A DNA stretch of 9,211 nt from Flavobacterium sp. (GCA_018062725.1 JAGORP010000088.1:1-9211), one strand, 5' to 3'; shown: positions 1 through 6,964, counted from the first letter of the stretch. The notes: a model not told the origin generated them from the sequence alone. Program-made: numbers and translations.

Positions 1-1
1 G

Positions 2-70
2 TTTAGTGAAGATCCTTACAAAGCGGTAGATCAATTAATTGCTTATACATTGCAGAAGTTGGCAGAATAA
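2..70 (+). CDS. C-terminal end of an unrecognised protein (5' partial)
   Basis: An open frame enters from the left edge and ends with TAA at 68-70, encoding about 22 residues (FSEDPYKAVDQLIAYTLQKL plus AE). The tail is amphipathic and probably helical. The last A of the stop codon is the first A of the next gene's ATG (TAATG), which suggests translational coupling and a shared transcript with the DinB-family gene. The fragment is too short to assign a family. The coupling is the main reason to believe the frame is real. Confidence 0.6.
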   Translation, partial: FSEDPYKAVDQLIAYTLQKLAE

Positions 71-519
71 TGGCACATTTTTTTTCGCATCAATTAGAGC
101 ATATTATTAAGGAAACGAAATTGGATTATCTTCAAAACATTAATCTTGATTACGGATTCAAACCGTCTCCTGAAAAATGGTCTAAAAAAGAAACCTTAGG
201 ACACCTAATCGATTCGGCGATGAATAATACTAGAAGATTTACCGAGTGTCAATTTTCTGAAAGCCCTTATACTATAACAGAATACAATCAAGATGCGTTG
301 GTAAAAGTCAATAACTATCAGCACATGCAAATGGAAGATTTGTTAAAATTATGGCAGCATTTAAACAAGCATATTGCCTTTCTTTTAAAAGATATTTCAG
401 AAGAAAAACTGAATACACCCATTAATTTGTGTGACCTGTCCATTTGTAATTTAGAGTTTTTGGTTGAAGATTATATTGCCCATTTGAAGCATCATTTGAA
501 TCAAATATTTGAAAAATGA
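70..519 (+). CDS. DinB-family (DinB_2-like) putative metal-dependent protein
   Basis: This 149-residue protein resembles the DinB/YfiT four-helix-bundle superfamily. Members bind a divalent metal through three histidines, and some are thiol (bacillithiol) transferases or hydrolases. The visible signs are the segment KWSKKETLGHLIDSA (about 36-50), with H45 as the expected first ligand, the NNTRRF stretch after it, and the C-terminal DYIAHLKHHLNQI (about 134-146), where H138 and H142 (or H141) would complete the triad. The length is typical. There is no signal peptide, so it should be cytoplasmic. The start overlaps the previous stop by 1 bp, and the stop overlaps the next ATG by 4 bp (ATGA), so it sits inside an operon. 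Its substrate cannot be read from the sequence. The family call is fairly secure; an enzymatic role is inference. Confidence 0.85.
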   Translation: MAHFFSHQLEHIIKETKLDYLQNINLDYGFKPSPEKWSKKETLGHLIDSAMNNTRRFTECQFSESPYTITEYNQDALVKVNNYQHMQMEDLLKLWQHLNKHIAFLLKDISEEKLNTPINLCDLSICNLEFLVEDYIAHLKHHLNQIFEK

Positions 520-1043
520 ATCTAATTTTAGAGACCGAACGATTAGTCCTTCGACCCTTAGAATTATCCGATACGGATGCTTTTTTTGCCATGAATGACA
601 ATCCGAATGTTGCTAAATATTTGCGAATTCCAATTACTTCTTTAGCGGAAGCAGAAACATACATTCAAAAGATTATTACTGAATATCAGCAAAATAGCAT
701 TGGAAGATTTGCGGTGATTTTAAAAGAAAATAAGCAATTGATTGGCTTTTCTGGATTAAAATTCAGAAAAAACGAAGAAAACAATCACCAAAATTTTTAC
801 GATTTGGGTTATCGTTTTTCTGAAGAACATTGGAACAAGGGATTTGCTACAGAAGCTGCTTTGGCTTGGATCGAATATGGTTTTAAGACTATGCAACTGC
901 CTAGTATTCATGCTTGTGCCGAAAACGAAAACAAGGGTTCCAACCACGTTTTAAAAAAAATCGGATTTGTTTTTACAAATCAGTATTATATCAATCAAAC
1001 GCTTCACAATTGGTATCAATTAGATCAGAAAAATTATAAATGA
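516..1043 (+). CDS. GNAT family N-acetyltransferase (RimJ/RimL-like), copy 1
   Basis: This 175-residue protein has the layout of the Acetyltransf_3/RimJ-RimL branch of GNAT enzymes, which move an acetyl group from acetyl-CoA to an amine, often a protein N-terminus or a small molecule. The N-terminal ETERLVLRPLELSD (6-19) is typical of the branch. Motif A, the CoA pyrophosphate loop, is GYRFSEEHWNKGFATEA (98-114). Motif B follows near NENKGSNHVLKKIGF (137-151), where the SNHVLKKIGF pattern is usual. The gene starts within the previous stop (ATGA) and ends the same way into the next gene, a paralogue about 40% identical by eye. The acceptor substrate cannot be predicted. No membrane or secretion signal is seen. 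Confidence 0.93.
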   Translation: MNLILETERLVLRPLELSDTDAFFAMNDNPNVAKYLRIPITSLAEAETYIQKIITEYQQNSIGRFAVILKENKQLIGFSGLKFRKNEENNHQNFYDLGYRFSEEHWNKGFATEAALAWIEYGFKTMQLPSIHACAENENKGSNHVLKKIGFVFTNQYYINQTLHNWYQLDQKNYK

Positions 1044-1573
1044 ATTTACAACTTGAAACTCCGCGTTTACTCCTTCGCCCGCTTTTATTAAGTGATGCGG
1101 AAGCTTTATTTGAATTGAATAAAAATCCGGAAGTACACAAATACTTATGGCAAACGCCTGAAAAAGACATTGAAGAAAGTATCAAGGTTATTGAATATGT
1201 TCAAAAACAATACAAAGAAAACAATATTGGGCGATTTGCTACTGTTTTGAAAGAAACGGGGGAATTTATTGGTTGGACAGGAATCAAATTTGTTAATGAT
1301 CACGTTGAAAATGGTAATACTAATTTCTATGATTATGGTTATCGTTTAGCGGAACCCTTTTGGAATAAAGGCTATGCCACAGAAGCTACCAAGTTTTGGT
1401 TAGATTTCGGATTTTCTCAAATGAACATCGAAAAAATGAACGCCTATACCCACGCTCAAAATGGCGCTTCCAATCATATTTTAGAAAAAGCTGGAATGTC
1501 ACTTATAGAAGATTATCTTGATAAAGACAACGTTATATGGAAATGGTGGCAAATGAATAATCCAAACCAATAA
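1040..1573 (+). CDS. GNAT family N-acetyltransferase (RimJ/RimL-like), copy 2
   Basis: This 177-residue acetyl-CoA-dependent N-acetyltransferase is the tandem paralogue of the gene before it. It shows ETPRLLLRPLLLSD (6-19), the motif A region GYRLAEPFWNKGYATEA (100-116) and the motif B region AQNGASNHILEKAGM (139-153). Conservation with copy 1 is strongest in the N-terminal strand, in IGRFA (63-67), in NFYDxGYR and in WNKGxATEA. The acceptor side has diverged more: the C-terminus is tryptophan-rich (IWKWWQM, 166-172), where copy 1 has HNWYQLD. That points to different substrates rather than a fresh duplication. The start overlaps the upstream stop by 4 bp. Only two bases separate its stop from the next ATG. 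Confidence 0.93.
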   Translation: MNLQLETPRLLLRPLLLSDAEALFELNKNPEVHKYLWQTPEKDIEESIKVIEYVQKQYKENNIGRFATVLKETGEFIGWTGIKFVNDHVENGNTNFYDYGYRLAEPFWNKGYATEATKFWLDFGFSQMNIEKMNAYTHAQNGASNHILEKAGMSLIEDYLDKDNVIWKWWQMNNPNQ

Positions 1574-1575
1574 AA

Positions 1576-2073
1576 ATGACTTTTGAAGAATTAATCTTAA
1601 AAGTTAAAAATATTCCCTACGGAAGAAATGCAAACCGCCATGATTTTTCATTGGTTTTAAAAGAAAACAAAGGAACATGCAGTTCAAAACATTCGTTTTT
1701 AAAAGACTTTGCAACTAAGAATCACATTCAAAATGTAAATCTATACATAGGGATGTTTAAAATGAATGAAGCAAATACGCCTAAACTAGGGACGCTTATT
1801 ACTGAATACAATCTCGATTATATTCCTGAAGCGCATTGCTACTTAAAAATTAATGGAATTCCGGTTGATGTCACCACTTCTGAATCTTTTTATGATAAAA
1901 TTAAAAATGATATTTTGGAAGAAATTGAAATTCAACCCGAGCAAGTTTCCGAATTTAAAATAGATTACCATAAAAAGTACCTACAAAATTGGATTAAAGA
2001 AACTCATCAGACCAAAACTTTTGACGAAATTTGGACCATTAGAGAACAATGTATAGAAAAATTATCACAATAA
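1576..2073 (+). CDS. Uncharacterised protein with possible transglutaminase-like Cys-His-Asp triad
   Basis: I do not recognise this 165-residue protein by name. It has features in the order expected of a papain/transglutaminase-like core: KGTCSSKHSFL (32-42) with C35 at the start of a helix, then EAHCYLKINGIPVDVT (85-100) with H87 on one strand and D98 on the next. Cys at a helix start, then His and Asp on neighbouring strands, is the transglutaminase-like arrangement. H39, four residues after the Cys, is also notable. The flanks have no clear signature and there is no signal peptide, so it should be cytoplasmic. It begins 2 bp after the second acetyltransferase and closes the run of small enzymes. 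The triad is inferred from residue order only. It could instead be a non-catalytic member or a different fold. Confidence 0.75.
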   Translation: MTFEELILKVKNIPYGRNANRHDFSLVLKENKGTCSSKHSFLKDFATKNHIQNVNLYIGMFKMNEANTPKLGTLITEYNLDYIPEAHCYLKINGIPVDVTTSESFYDKIKNDILEEIEIQPEQVSEFKIDYHKKYLQNWIKETHQTKTFDEIWTIREQCIEKLSQ

Positions 2074-2082
2074 ATAGAGAGG

Positions 2083-2107
2083 AGATTGCTTCGTTCCTCA
2101 CAATGAC
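2083..2107 (+). repeat. Half copy of a palindromic intergenic repeat
   Basis: This 25-base element (AGATTGCTTCGTTCCTC followed by ACAATGAC) matches the right arm of the large inverted repeat at 7060-7090. It lacks an internal stretch and carries one difference near the end (CACAATGAC against CGCAATGAC). It lies in the 37 bp between two genes and ends 3 bp before the ATG at 2111. GAGGA (2079-2083) and TCCTC (2095-2099) could form a small hairpin just ahead of that start codon. Confidence 0.8.
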
Positions 2108-2110
2108 AAT

Positions 2111-2956
2111 ATGAAAACCGTAAAAATAGTTGGCGTTCCTGAACATTTCAATTTGCCTTGGCATTTGTGTATCGAAAATGGAGAATTTGAAGTTACAGGT
2201 ATTGACCTGCAGTGGACCGATGTTCCAGAAGGCACCGGAAAAATGTGTCAGATGCTTCGTGACGGCGAAACCGATATGGCGGTTATCCTTACGGAAGGCA
2301 TTATTAAAGACATTGCGGCCGGAAATGACGCTTCCATTATTCAAGTCTATGTGCAATCGCCATTAATCTGGGGAATACACGTGGATGCAAAATCTAAATA
2401 CAACCAACTCTCTGATTTAGAAAATACTACAAGCGCTATCTCACGTATGGGTTCAGGTTCTCATTTAATGAGTTTTGTGAATGCCGAACAGCAAAATTGG
2501 AATACTTCTGAACTGAATTTTGAAATCGTAAACACCATTGACGGTGCCGTTGAAGCCCTTCAAAATGGTAAAGCCGATTATTTTATGTGGGAACGCTTCA
2601 TGACCAAACCTTTAGTAGACAACGGTACCTTTAGAAGAATTGCCGACTGCCCAACTCCGTGGCCTTGTTTTGTAATTGCCGTTCGAAATGAGTTTTTAGA
2701 GAAAAATGTTTCTTCTGTCGAATTGATTTTAGAAATCATCAACAATACCACCATCGAATTTAAAAGCATTCCGAGTATTGACAGAACTTTAGCTTCGCGC
2801 TACCATCAAAAATTGGAAGATATACAGGAATGGCTAAAACTCACCCGTTGGTCCCAAAAAAAAACGGACAAAACCACTTTCGAAAAAGTACAAAATCAAC
2901 TGCATCAGTTAAATTTAATAGAAAATAAAATGTCTTATGAAGGGGTAGTTAAATAA
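2111..2956 (+). CDS. Ca3427-like substrate-binding (PBP2 fold) protein, cytoplasmic
   Basis: This 281-residue protein has the type 2 periplasmic-binding fold used by ABC-transporter solute receptors of the NMT1/THI5 and alkanesulfonate kind. It best fits the subgroup typified by Candida Ca3427. Visible signs are VPEGTGKMCQMLRDGETDMAV (38-58, with the gene-dosage-like TGxM turn), LTEGI (60-64), SPLIWGIHV (83-91), ISRMGSGSHLM (110-120) and the block around MTKPLVDNGTFRRI and TPWPCFVIAV (164-191). It starts MKTVKIVGVPEHF with no signal peptide or lipobox, and no permease or ATPase gene is nearby, so a transport role is unlikely. It probably binds a small ligand in the cytoplasm, but the ligand is unknown. 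The C-terminal third is charged and helical. A run of nine A (2856-2864) is in frame. The ATG lies 3 bp after a repeat, without a Shine-Dalgarno sequence. Confidence 0.85.
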   Translation: MKTVKIVGVPEHFNLPWHLCIENGEFEVTGIDLQWTDVPEGTGKMCQMLRDGETDMAVILTEGIIKDIAAGNDASIIQVYVQSPLIWGIHVDAKSKYNQLSDLENTTSAISRMGSGSHLMSFVNAEQQNWNTSELNFEIVNTIDGAVEALQNGKADYFMWERFMTKPLVDNGTFRRIADCPTPWPCFVIAVRNEFLEKNVSSVELILEIINNTTIEFKSIPSIDRTLASRYHQKLEDIQEWLKLTRWSQKKTDKTTFEKVQNQLHQLNLIENKMSYEGVVK

Positions 2957-2982
2957 TTCGTTATTTTTACCGTTTTAGAGCC

Positions 2983-3930
2983 ATGACTACGAACATTTTC
3001 CAAGATTTATATGCTAAATATAAAGACAAGCTTTCCTTACCAAAGCCTTGGGATGTTGTAGTTATTTCTGTTTTAAATGTATTGCTTACCTTACCTACAT
3101 TCATCATCGCACATCATAATTTTTTAGAATTAGACGCGCGCATTCCAATTGATCGAATTGTTCTTTTTGCACTCATTTTTATGGCTTTCCATTTTATCTT
3201 AATTGCTATAAAAAAATACATTATTATTGGCGTTTTTTTCTATTTACTGCTTCTCTTTTACGGAACTTTATTCGGCAGTTACAGCTTTTACAGAGTGTAT
3301 GATGATTACCGTTCGATGATGTACACGATGGGAGACAATCCGTATCCACAGGATATTATCATCGATAAATTATTGCCATTTCCCAATAAATTCAAAGTAC
3401 TTAAAGCAATAGATTTCACGAATCCAAAAGTGCGAAACTTTGCTTTATCGGCAACGACCAAACATTTTCAGGAAGCCAAACAAATTAAAGGATATTCTGA
3501 ATATCGCAGTATTATTCAGAGTTTTGCAGTTTTTAAAGAAATCAAATCCCGCTGGAATTACGTAAGCGATCCCATTGGCAACAATTATATTGCCGCCGCT
3601 TCCGAAACTTTAGAGCATTTTTCAGGCGATTGTGACGATCATGCTATCCTTATGGCTGCGGGCGTCAAAGCTGTGGGAGGCATTCCACGTTTGATTCATA
3701 CTGATGCGCATATTTATCCAGAAATTTATATCGGAACCAAACGCGACTTGGAAAATGTAACTTTCCTAATCCGAAAAGTATTGTTTGTGGAAGAAAGCAA
3801 AGGAAAACAAATCCATTATCACATCGATGAACGCGGTCATATTTGGCTCAACCTCGATTATACTGGAACCTATCCTGGTGGCAAATTCATGAGCGAAACC
3901 ATTTTAGGACAATTGACATTGAATGATTAG
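2983..3930 (+). CDS. Membrane-anchored transglutaminase-like protein
   Basis: This 315-residue protein has an N-terminal membrane domain and a C-terminal transglutaminase-like domain. Three hydrophobic helices are seen at about 25-44, 57-76 and 80-99. The soluble part follows a linker and contains FSGDCDDHAILMAAGVKAVG (213-232), with C217 as the expected nucleophile, DAHIYPEIYIG (241-251) with H243, and IWLNLDYT (287-294) with D292, which is the full Cys-His-Asp order. In this superfamily the triad supports amide or peptide bond chemistry. Three helices would place the domain on the opposite side from the N-terminus, possibly the periplasm, but topology is inference. It begins 26 bp after the previous stop and could share that transcript. 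It converges on ung across a 25 bp repeat. Confidence 0.85.
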   Translation: MTTNIFQDLYAKYKDKLSLPKPWDVVVISVLNVLLTLPTFIIAHHNFLELDARIPIDRIVLFALIFMAFHFILIAIKKYIIIGVFFYLLLLFYGTLFGSYSFYRVYDDYRSMMYTMGDNPYPQDIIIDKLLPFPNKFKVLKAIDFTNPKVRNFALSATTKHFQEAKQIKGYSEYRSIIQSFAVFKEIKSRWNYVSDPIGNNYIAAASETLEHFSGDCDDHAILMAAGVKAVGGIPRLIHTDAHIYPEIYIGTKRDLENVTFLIRKVLFVEESKGKQIHYHIDERGHIWLNLDYTGTYPGGKFMSETILGQLTLND

Positions 3931-3955
3931 TGTCACACTGAGCGCAGTCGAAGTG
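3931..3955. repeat. Short intergenic repeat filling the gap between convergent genes
   Basis: The 25 bp between the stop codons of the membrane transglutaminase-like gene (3928-3930) and ung (3956-3958) read TGTCACACTGAGCGCAGTCG plus AAGTG. ACTG (3937-3940) and CAGT (3945-3948) can pair around AGCG, with CACT/AGTG at the outer ends. From memory this sequence is a very frequent intergenic repeat in flavobacterial genomes. I cannot count copies here, and only one is in this window. It may serve as a weak two-way terminator, but there is no T run. Confidence 0.6.
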
Positions 3956-4624
3956 CTACCACTCAATCTCCCTTTTTCCAACGCTTTTTAAATAGTCATT
4001 TGTTTGTATAAAATGATTATTTCCAAACCAAAAGCCACGGTTGGCGCTTAAGGGTGACGGATGTCCAGTTTCCAAAACCAAATGCTTGTCACGATCAATT
4101 TTACTTCCTTTTTTGTGCGCAAAACTACCCCAAAGCAAAAACACTATGTTTTCGGTAGAATTTGAAATGTATTCAATGACAGCATCGGTAAACACATTCC
4201 ATTTTAAATGTTTGTGACTGTTGGCCAAATCTTTACGAACGGTTAAGCCCGCATTCAAAAGCAAAATACCTTGTTGTGCCCAACGTTCTAAATTTCCCGA
4301 AGTGGGAAAAAAGACTCTGTCGTATTCTGAATTGATTTCCGTAAAAATATTTTTCAACGATGGGGGTATCGCCACCCCATCATTCACCGAAAAGCATAAA
4401 CCATTGGCCTCGCCTTCTCCGTGATAGGGATCCTGACCAATAATTACCACTTTCAATTCGTGGAGAGCAAACTGATTAAAGGCATTAAAAATCAATTCCT
4501 TTGGCGGAAAGCATACCTGATTTTGATATTCTTCCTCCACTTGTACCATCAAGTTTTTAAAATAGTCTTTGTCAGTTTCTGTCTCGAAAAAAGAATGCCA
4601 AGAAGCATGAATATTGAATTGCAT
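3956..4624 (-). CDS. ung: Uracil-DNA glycosylase (family 1)
   Basis: This enzyme removes uracil from DNA, from dUTP misincorporation or cytosine deamination, and starts base-excision repair in the cytoplasm. Numbered from the chosen start (222 residues), the water-activating loop GQDPYH is at 63-68 with catalytic D65. CFSV (77-80) holds the uracil-stacking Phe. LLLNA (121-125) holds the Asn that reads uracil. The DNA-intercalation loop HPSPLSANRGFWFG (188-201) contains the second catalytic His. The frame can be extended to a GTG at 4639. I prefer the ATG at 4622-4624 because the GTG lies inside a good TAnnTTTG promoter box, and MQFNIHASW matches the usual family N-terminus. It is divergent from mutS2, and its 3' end meets the upstream gene across a 25 bp repeat. 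Confidence 0.97.
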   Translation of the reverse strand: MQFNIHASWHSFFETETDKDYFKNLMVQVEEEYQNQVCFPPKELIFNAFNQFALHELKVVIIGQDPYHGEGEANGLCFSVNDGVAIPPSLKNIFTEINSEYDRVFFPTSGNLERWAQQGILLLNAGLTVRKDLANSHKHLKWNVFTDAVIEYISNSTENIVFLLWGSFAHKKGSKIDRDKHLVLETGHPSPLSANRGFWFGNNHFIQTNDYLKSVGKREIEW

Positions 4625-4638
4625 AAAAAATGTTTCCA

Positions 4639-4646
4639 CAAATATA
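4639..4646 (-). promoter_or_regulatory. Probable -7 promoter box for ung
   Basis: On the minus strand this reads TATATTTG, a full match to the Bacteroidota -7 consensus TAnnTTTG. Transcription would begin near 4632-4635, leaving a leader of about 8-11 bases before the ATG at 4624. No TTG is found at the usual 17-23 base distance upstream. The nearest is at 13 bases. The box overlaps the alternative GTG start, which argues against that start. Confidence 0.5.
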
Positions 4647-4737
4647 ATTTTAAAAATTTCAAATGATTCATTACTGAATAAACTTCATAAAAAAGAATAA
4701 CTGGAACACTTTAAAAACACAAACCATATCTTTTAAT

Positions 4738-4753
4738 ATTCGTGAATTCGTGG
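4738..4753 (+). repeat. Short direct repeat ATTCGTG in the ung-mutS2 divergent region
   Basis: ATTCGTG occurs at 4738-4744 and again at 4746-4752, eight bases apart, just upstream of the mutS2 -7 box. It may be a regulator site or a fragment of a dispersed repeat. I recall similar sequences between flavobacterial genes, but this cannot be tested here. The rest of the 4625-4795 divergent region is AT-rich with no other structure that I could support. Confidence 0.4.
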
Positions 4754-4768
4754 CTGAAAAATTCTTTG

Positions 4769-4776
4769 TAACTTTG
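4769..4776 (+). promoter_or_regulatory. Probable -7 promoter box for mutS2
   Basis: TAACTTTG is a full match to TAnnTTTG. TTC at 4747-4749, 19 bases upstream, is a near match to the TTG -33 element. The start codon at 4796 lies about 14-16 bases after the predicted transcription start, within an A-rich leader (AATAAAAATAATG) typical of this phylum, with no Shine-Dalgarno sequence. Confidence 0.6.
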
Positions 4777-4795
4777 AACTTTCTCAATAAAAATA

Positions 4796-6964
4796 ATGAT
4801 ATCCATAAATACCAAAACACTTCAAGATTTACAATTTCAAACGGTTTTAGAAACCATTTCGGAGTTATGCATCACCGAAATTGGAACTGAAAAAACCTTA
4901 AGCATAGCGCCTTATAAAAACGAAGTTGATTTACTGCAATCGCTGCATGAAACTTCTGAGTATCGCGCTTCGTTCGACAATAACAACGCCTTGCCCAATC
5001 ACGGGTTTGAACCCATTACCAACGAAATTAAGTTTTTAGGCATCGAAGATAGTTTTCTAGAGGCAGGAAGTTTTAAAAAAATCCATTCCATTTCGGAGAA
5101 CACCAATATCTTACTGCAGTTTTTAAAGAAATTTGAAGATTATTATCCTGCTTTATCTCGAAAAGCAAGCGAAATAGAAATCACAAAGGACATCCTCAAA
5201 GCGATTGATCGTGTGTTGGATAAATACGGCGAAATTAAAGACGACGCCACTCCCGATTTGTTGGAAATCCGTCGCAATATGAATGTCGTTCGTGGGAAAG
5301 TCAACCAAAGTTTCGGAATGGCCTTGAGTCAGTACAATTCATTGGGTTATTTGGACGATATTCGCGAAACCGTTATGGAAAACCGTCGTGTTTTAGCGGT
5401 CTTAGCCATGTACCGACGAAAAGTAAAAGGCACCATTTTAGGCAATTCCAAAACGGGAAGTATTGCGTATATCGAACCGGAAGCTACGTTACGTTATTCT
5501 CGGGAATTAGCCAATTTAGAATACGAAGAACGCGAGGAAATCATCAAAATCTTAAAAGACTTAACGAATGCGATTCGTCCGTTTTTACCGTTATTAATTC
5601 AGTATCAGAATTTCTTGAGTGATATGGATGTGGTGGCCGCCAAAGCCAAATACGCCAGAAGAATCAACGGATTATTACCGAATATCACGCAAGAACGTCG
5701 GGTATATTTTAGAGAAGCCTTCCACCCTATTTTGTATTTGACCAACAAAGCCAAAAAGCAAATTACCTATCCGCAGACTTTCGAGTTCACGCCAGAAAAC
5801 AGAATTGTGGTTATTTCAGGTCCGAATGCCGGTGGAAAAACCATTTCGATGAAAACCGTTGGATTGTTGCAATTGATGTTGCAATCGGGCATGCTCATTC
5901 CGGTGCACGAGCGCAGTGAAACCTGTCTGTTTGATAGAATTATGACCGATATTGGCGACAATCAATCGATCGAGAATCATTTGAGCACGTATAGTTACCG
6001 ATTGAAAAACATGAATTATTTCTTGAAAAAGTGTAATTCGAAAACCTTATTCTTGATCGATGAATTTGGAACCGGTTCCGATCCCGAATTGGGTGGCGCT
6101 TTGGCAGAAGTGTTCTTGGAAGAATTCTATCACCGGGAAGCTTTCGGAATTATTACCACGCATTATTCCAATTTAAAAATGCTGGCGAATGAATTGCCGC
6201 ATGCGACTAATGCGAACATGCTTTTTGATGAAAAATCGTTGGAACCGATGTTCAAATTGGTATTAGGACAAGCGGGAAGTTCGTTTACGTTTGAAGTTGC
6301 ACAAAAAAACGGCATTCCGTATGGTTTGATCAATCGCGCAAAAAAGAAAATTGAAGGCGGAAAAGTTCGTTTTGACAAAACCATTGCCACGCTACAAAAA
6401 GAGCGTTCCAAAATGGAAAAAACCTCTTTAAATTTAAAAGAAGAAGAAATCAAAGCCCGAGAAGAAAGCAAAAAAATGGAAAGCATTAATGCTAAAATTC
6501 AAGAGAAGCTCGAACGCTATCAGGAATTGTATGATGCCAATCAGCGTTTGGTGTATTTGGGACAAAAAATAGACGATATTTCGGAGAAATACTTCAACAA
6601 TAAGAATAAAAAAGATTTAATTGGCGAGTTTTTAAAAATGGTGGAAATCGAAAATTCCAAGCGTAAAAAGCTAACCGTAAAAGAGAAAAAAGTCAAGGAA
6701 ATTATTGAAAAACAAGTTATTGAAGAAGTCAAAGTAAAGGTTGAAGAAATTCGCGAGAAGAAGAAAGAAGAAAGAGCAAAGAAGAAAGAGGTTGAAGAAA
6801 ACAAACCTAAAGTAATCCTTAAAGTCGGCGACCGTGTACGCATGATTGACGGGAAGTCTATCGGTTCTATTGATAAAATTGAAAAGAAAAAGGCAACGGT
6901 GAATTATGGTATTTTTACTTCGAAAGTCGATTTGGATCAGTTGGAGTATATACAGCCGGTTTGA
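4796..6964 (+). CDS. mutS2: MutS2 family ATPase without Smr domain
   Basis: This 722-residue protein has the MutS2 layout: a helical clamp/lever region (1 to about 320), a MutS-type ATPase and a long coiled coil. Walker A is GPNAGGKT (342-349). The dimer-contact loop GDNQSIENHLSTYS is at about 387-400. Walker B with its D-loop is DEFGTGSDP (422-430). The switch His is in TTHYS (H456). From about 510 to 670 the sequence is highly charged and Lys/Glu-rich, as in a coiled coil. A KOW-like segment (about 677-720, VGDRVRM and GSIDKIEKKKATV) ends the protein. Bacillus subtilis MutS2 continues into a C-terminal Smr nuclease-type domain that is absent here, and no remnant follows the stop. In Bacillus, MutS2 is linked to recombination control and rescue of collided ribosomes. 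The ATPase and KOW parts could still act on ribosomes, but that is inference. It has its own promoter, divergent from ung. Confidence 0.95.
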   Translation: MISINTKTLQDLQFQTVLETISELCITEIGTEKTLSIAPYKNEVDLLQSLHETSEYRASFDNNNALPNHGFEPITNEIKFLGIEDSFLEAGSFKKIHSISENTNILLQFLKKFEDYYPALSRKASEIEITKDILKAIDRVLDKYGEIKDDATPDLLEIRRNMNVVRGKVNQSFGMALSQYNSLGYLDDIRETVMENRRVLAVLAMYRRKVKGTILGNSKTGSIAYIEPEATLRYSRELANLEYEEREEIIKILKDLTNAIRPFLPLLIQYQNFLSDMDVVAAKAKYARRINGLLPNITQERRVYFREAFHPILYLTNKAKKQITYPQTFEFTPENRIVVISGPNAGGKTISMKTVGLLQLMLQSGMLIPVHERSETCLFDRIMTDIGDNQSIENHLSTYSYRLKNMNYFLKKCNSKTLFLIDEFGTGSDPELGGALAEVFLEEFYHREAFGIITTHYSNLKMLANELPHATNANMLFDEKSLEPMFKLVLGQAGSSFTFEVAQKNGIPYGLINRAKKKIEGGKVRFDKTIATLQKERSKMEKTSLNLKEEEIKAREESKKMESINAKIQEKLERYQELYDANQRLVYLGQKIDDISEKYFNNKNKKDLIGEFLKMVEIENSKRKKLTVKEKKVKEIIEKQVIEEVKVKVEEIREKKKEERAKKKEVEENKPKVILKVGDRVRMIDGKSIGSIDKIEKKKATVNYGIFTSKVDLDQLEYIQPV

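Noticed and set aside
2039..2356. Minus-strand frame over the 1576/2111 gene junction, and the plus-strand frame at 2130-2366
   Set aside because: Both overlap the well-supported binding-protein-like gene in other frames and have no recognisable features.
2856..2864. Run of nine A as a phase-variable switch in the 2111 gene
   Set aside because: The frame is intact, the genome is AT-rich with other A runs (for example 953-960), and the gene is not a surface protein, so a switch has no support.
4221..4666. Plus-strand frames antisense to ung
   Set aside because: They lie opposite a gene with all uracil-DNA glycosylase motifs and show no family features.
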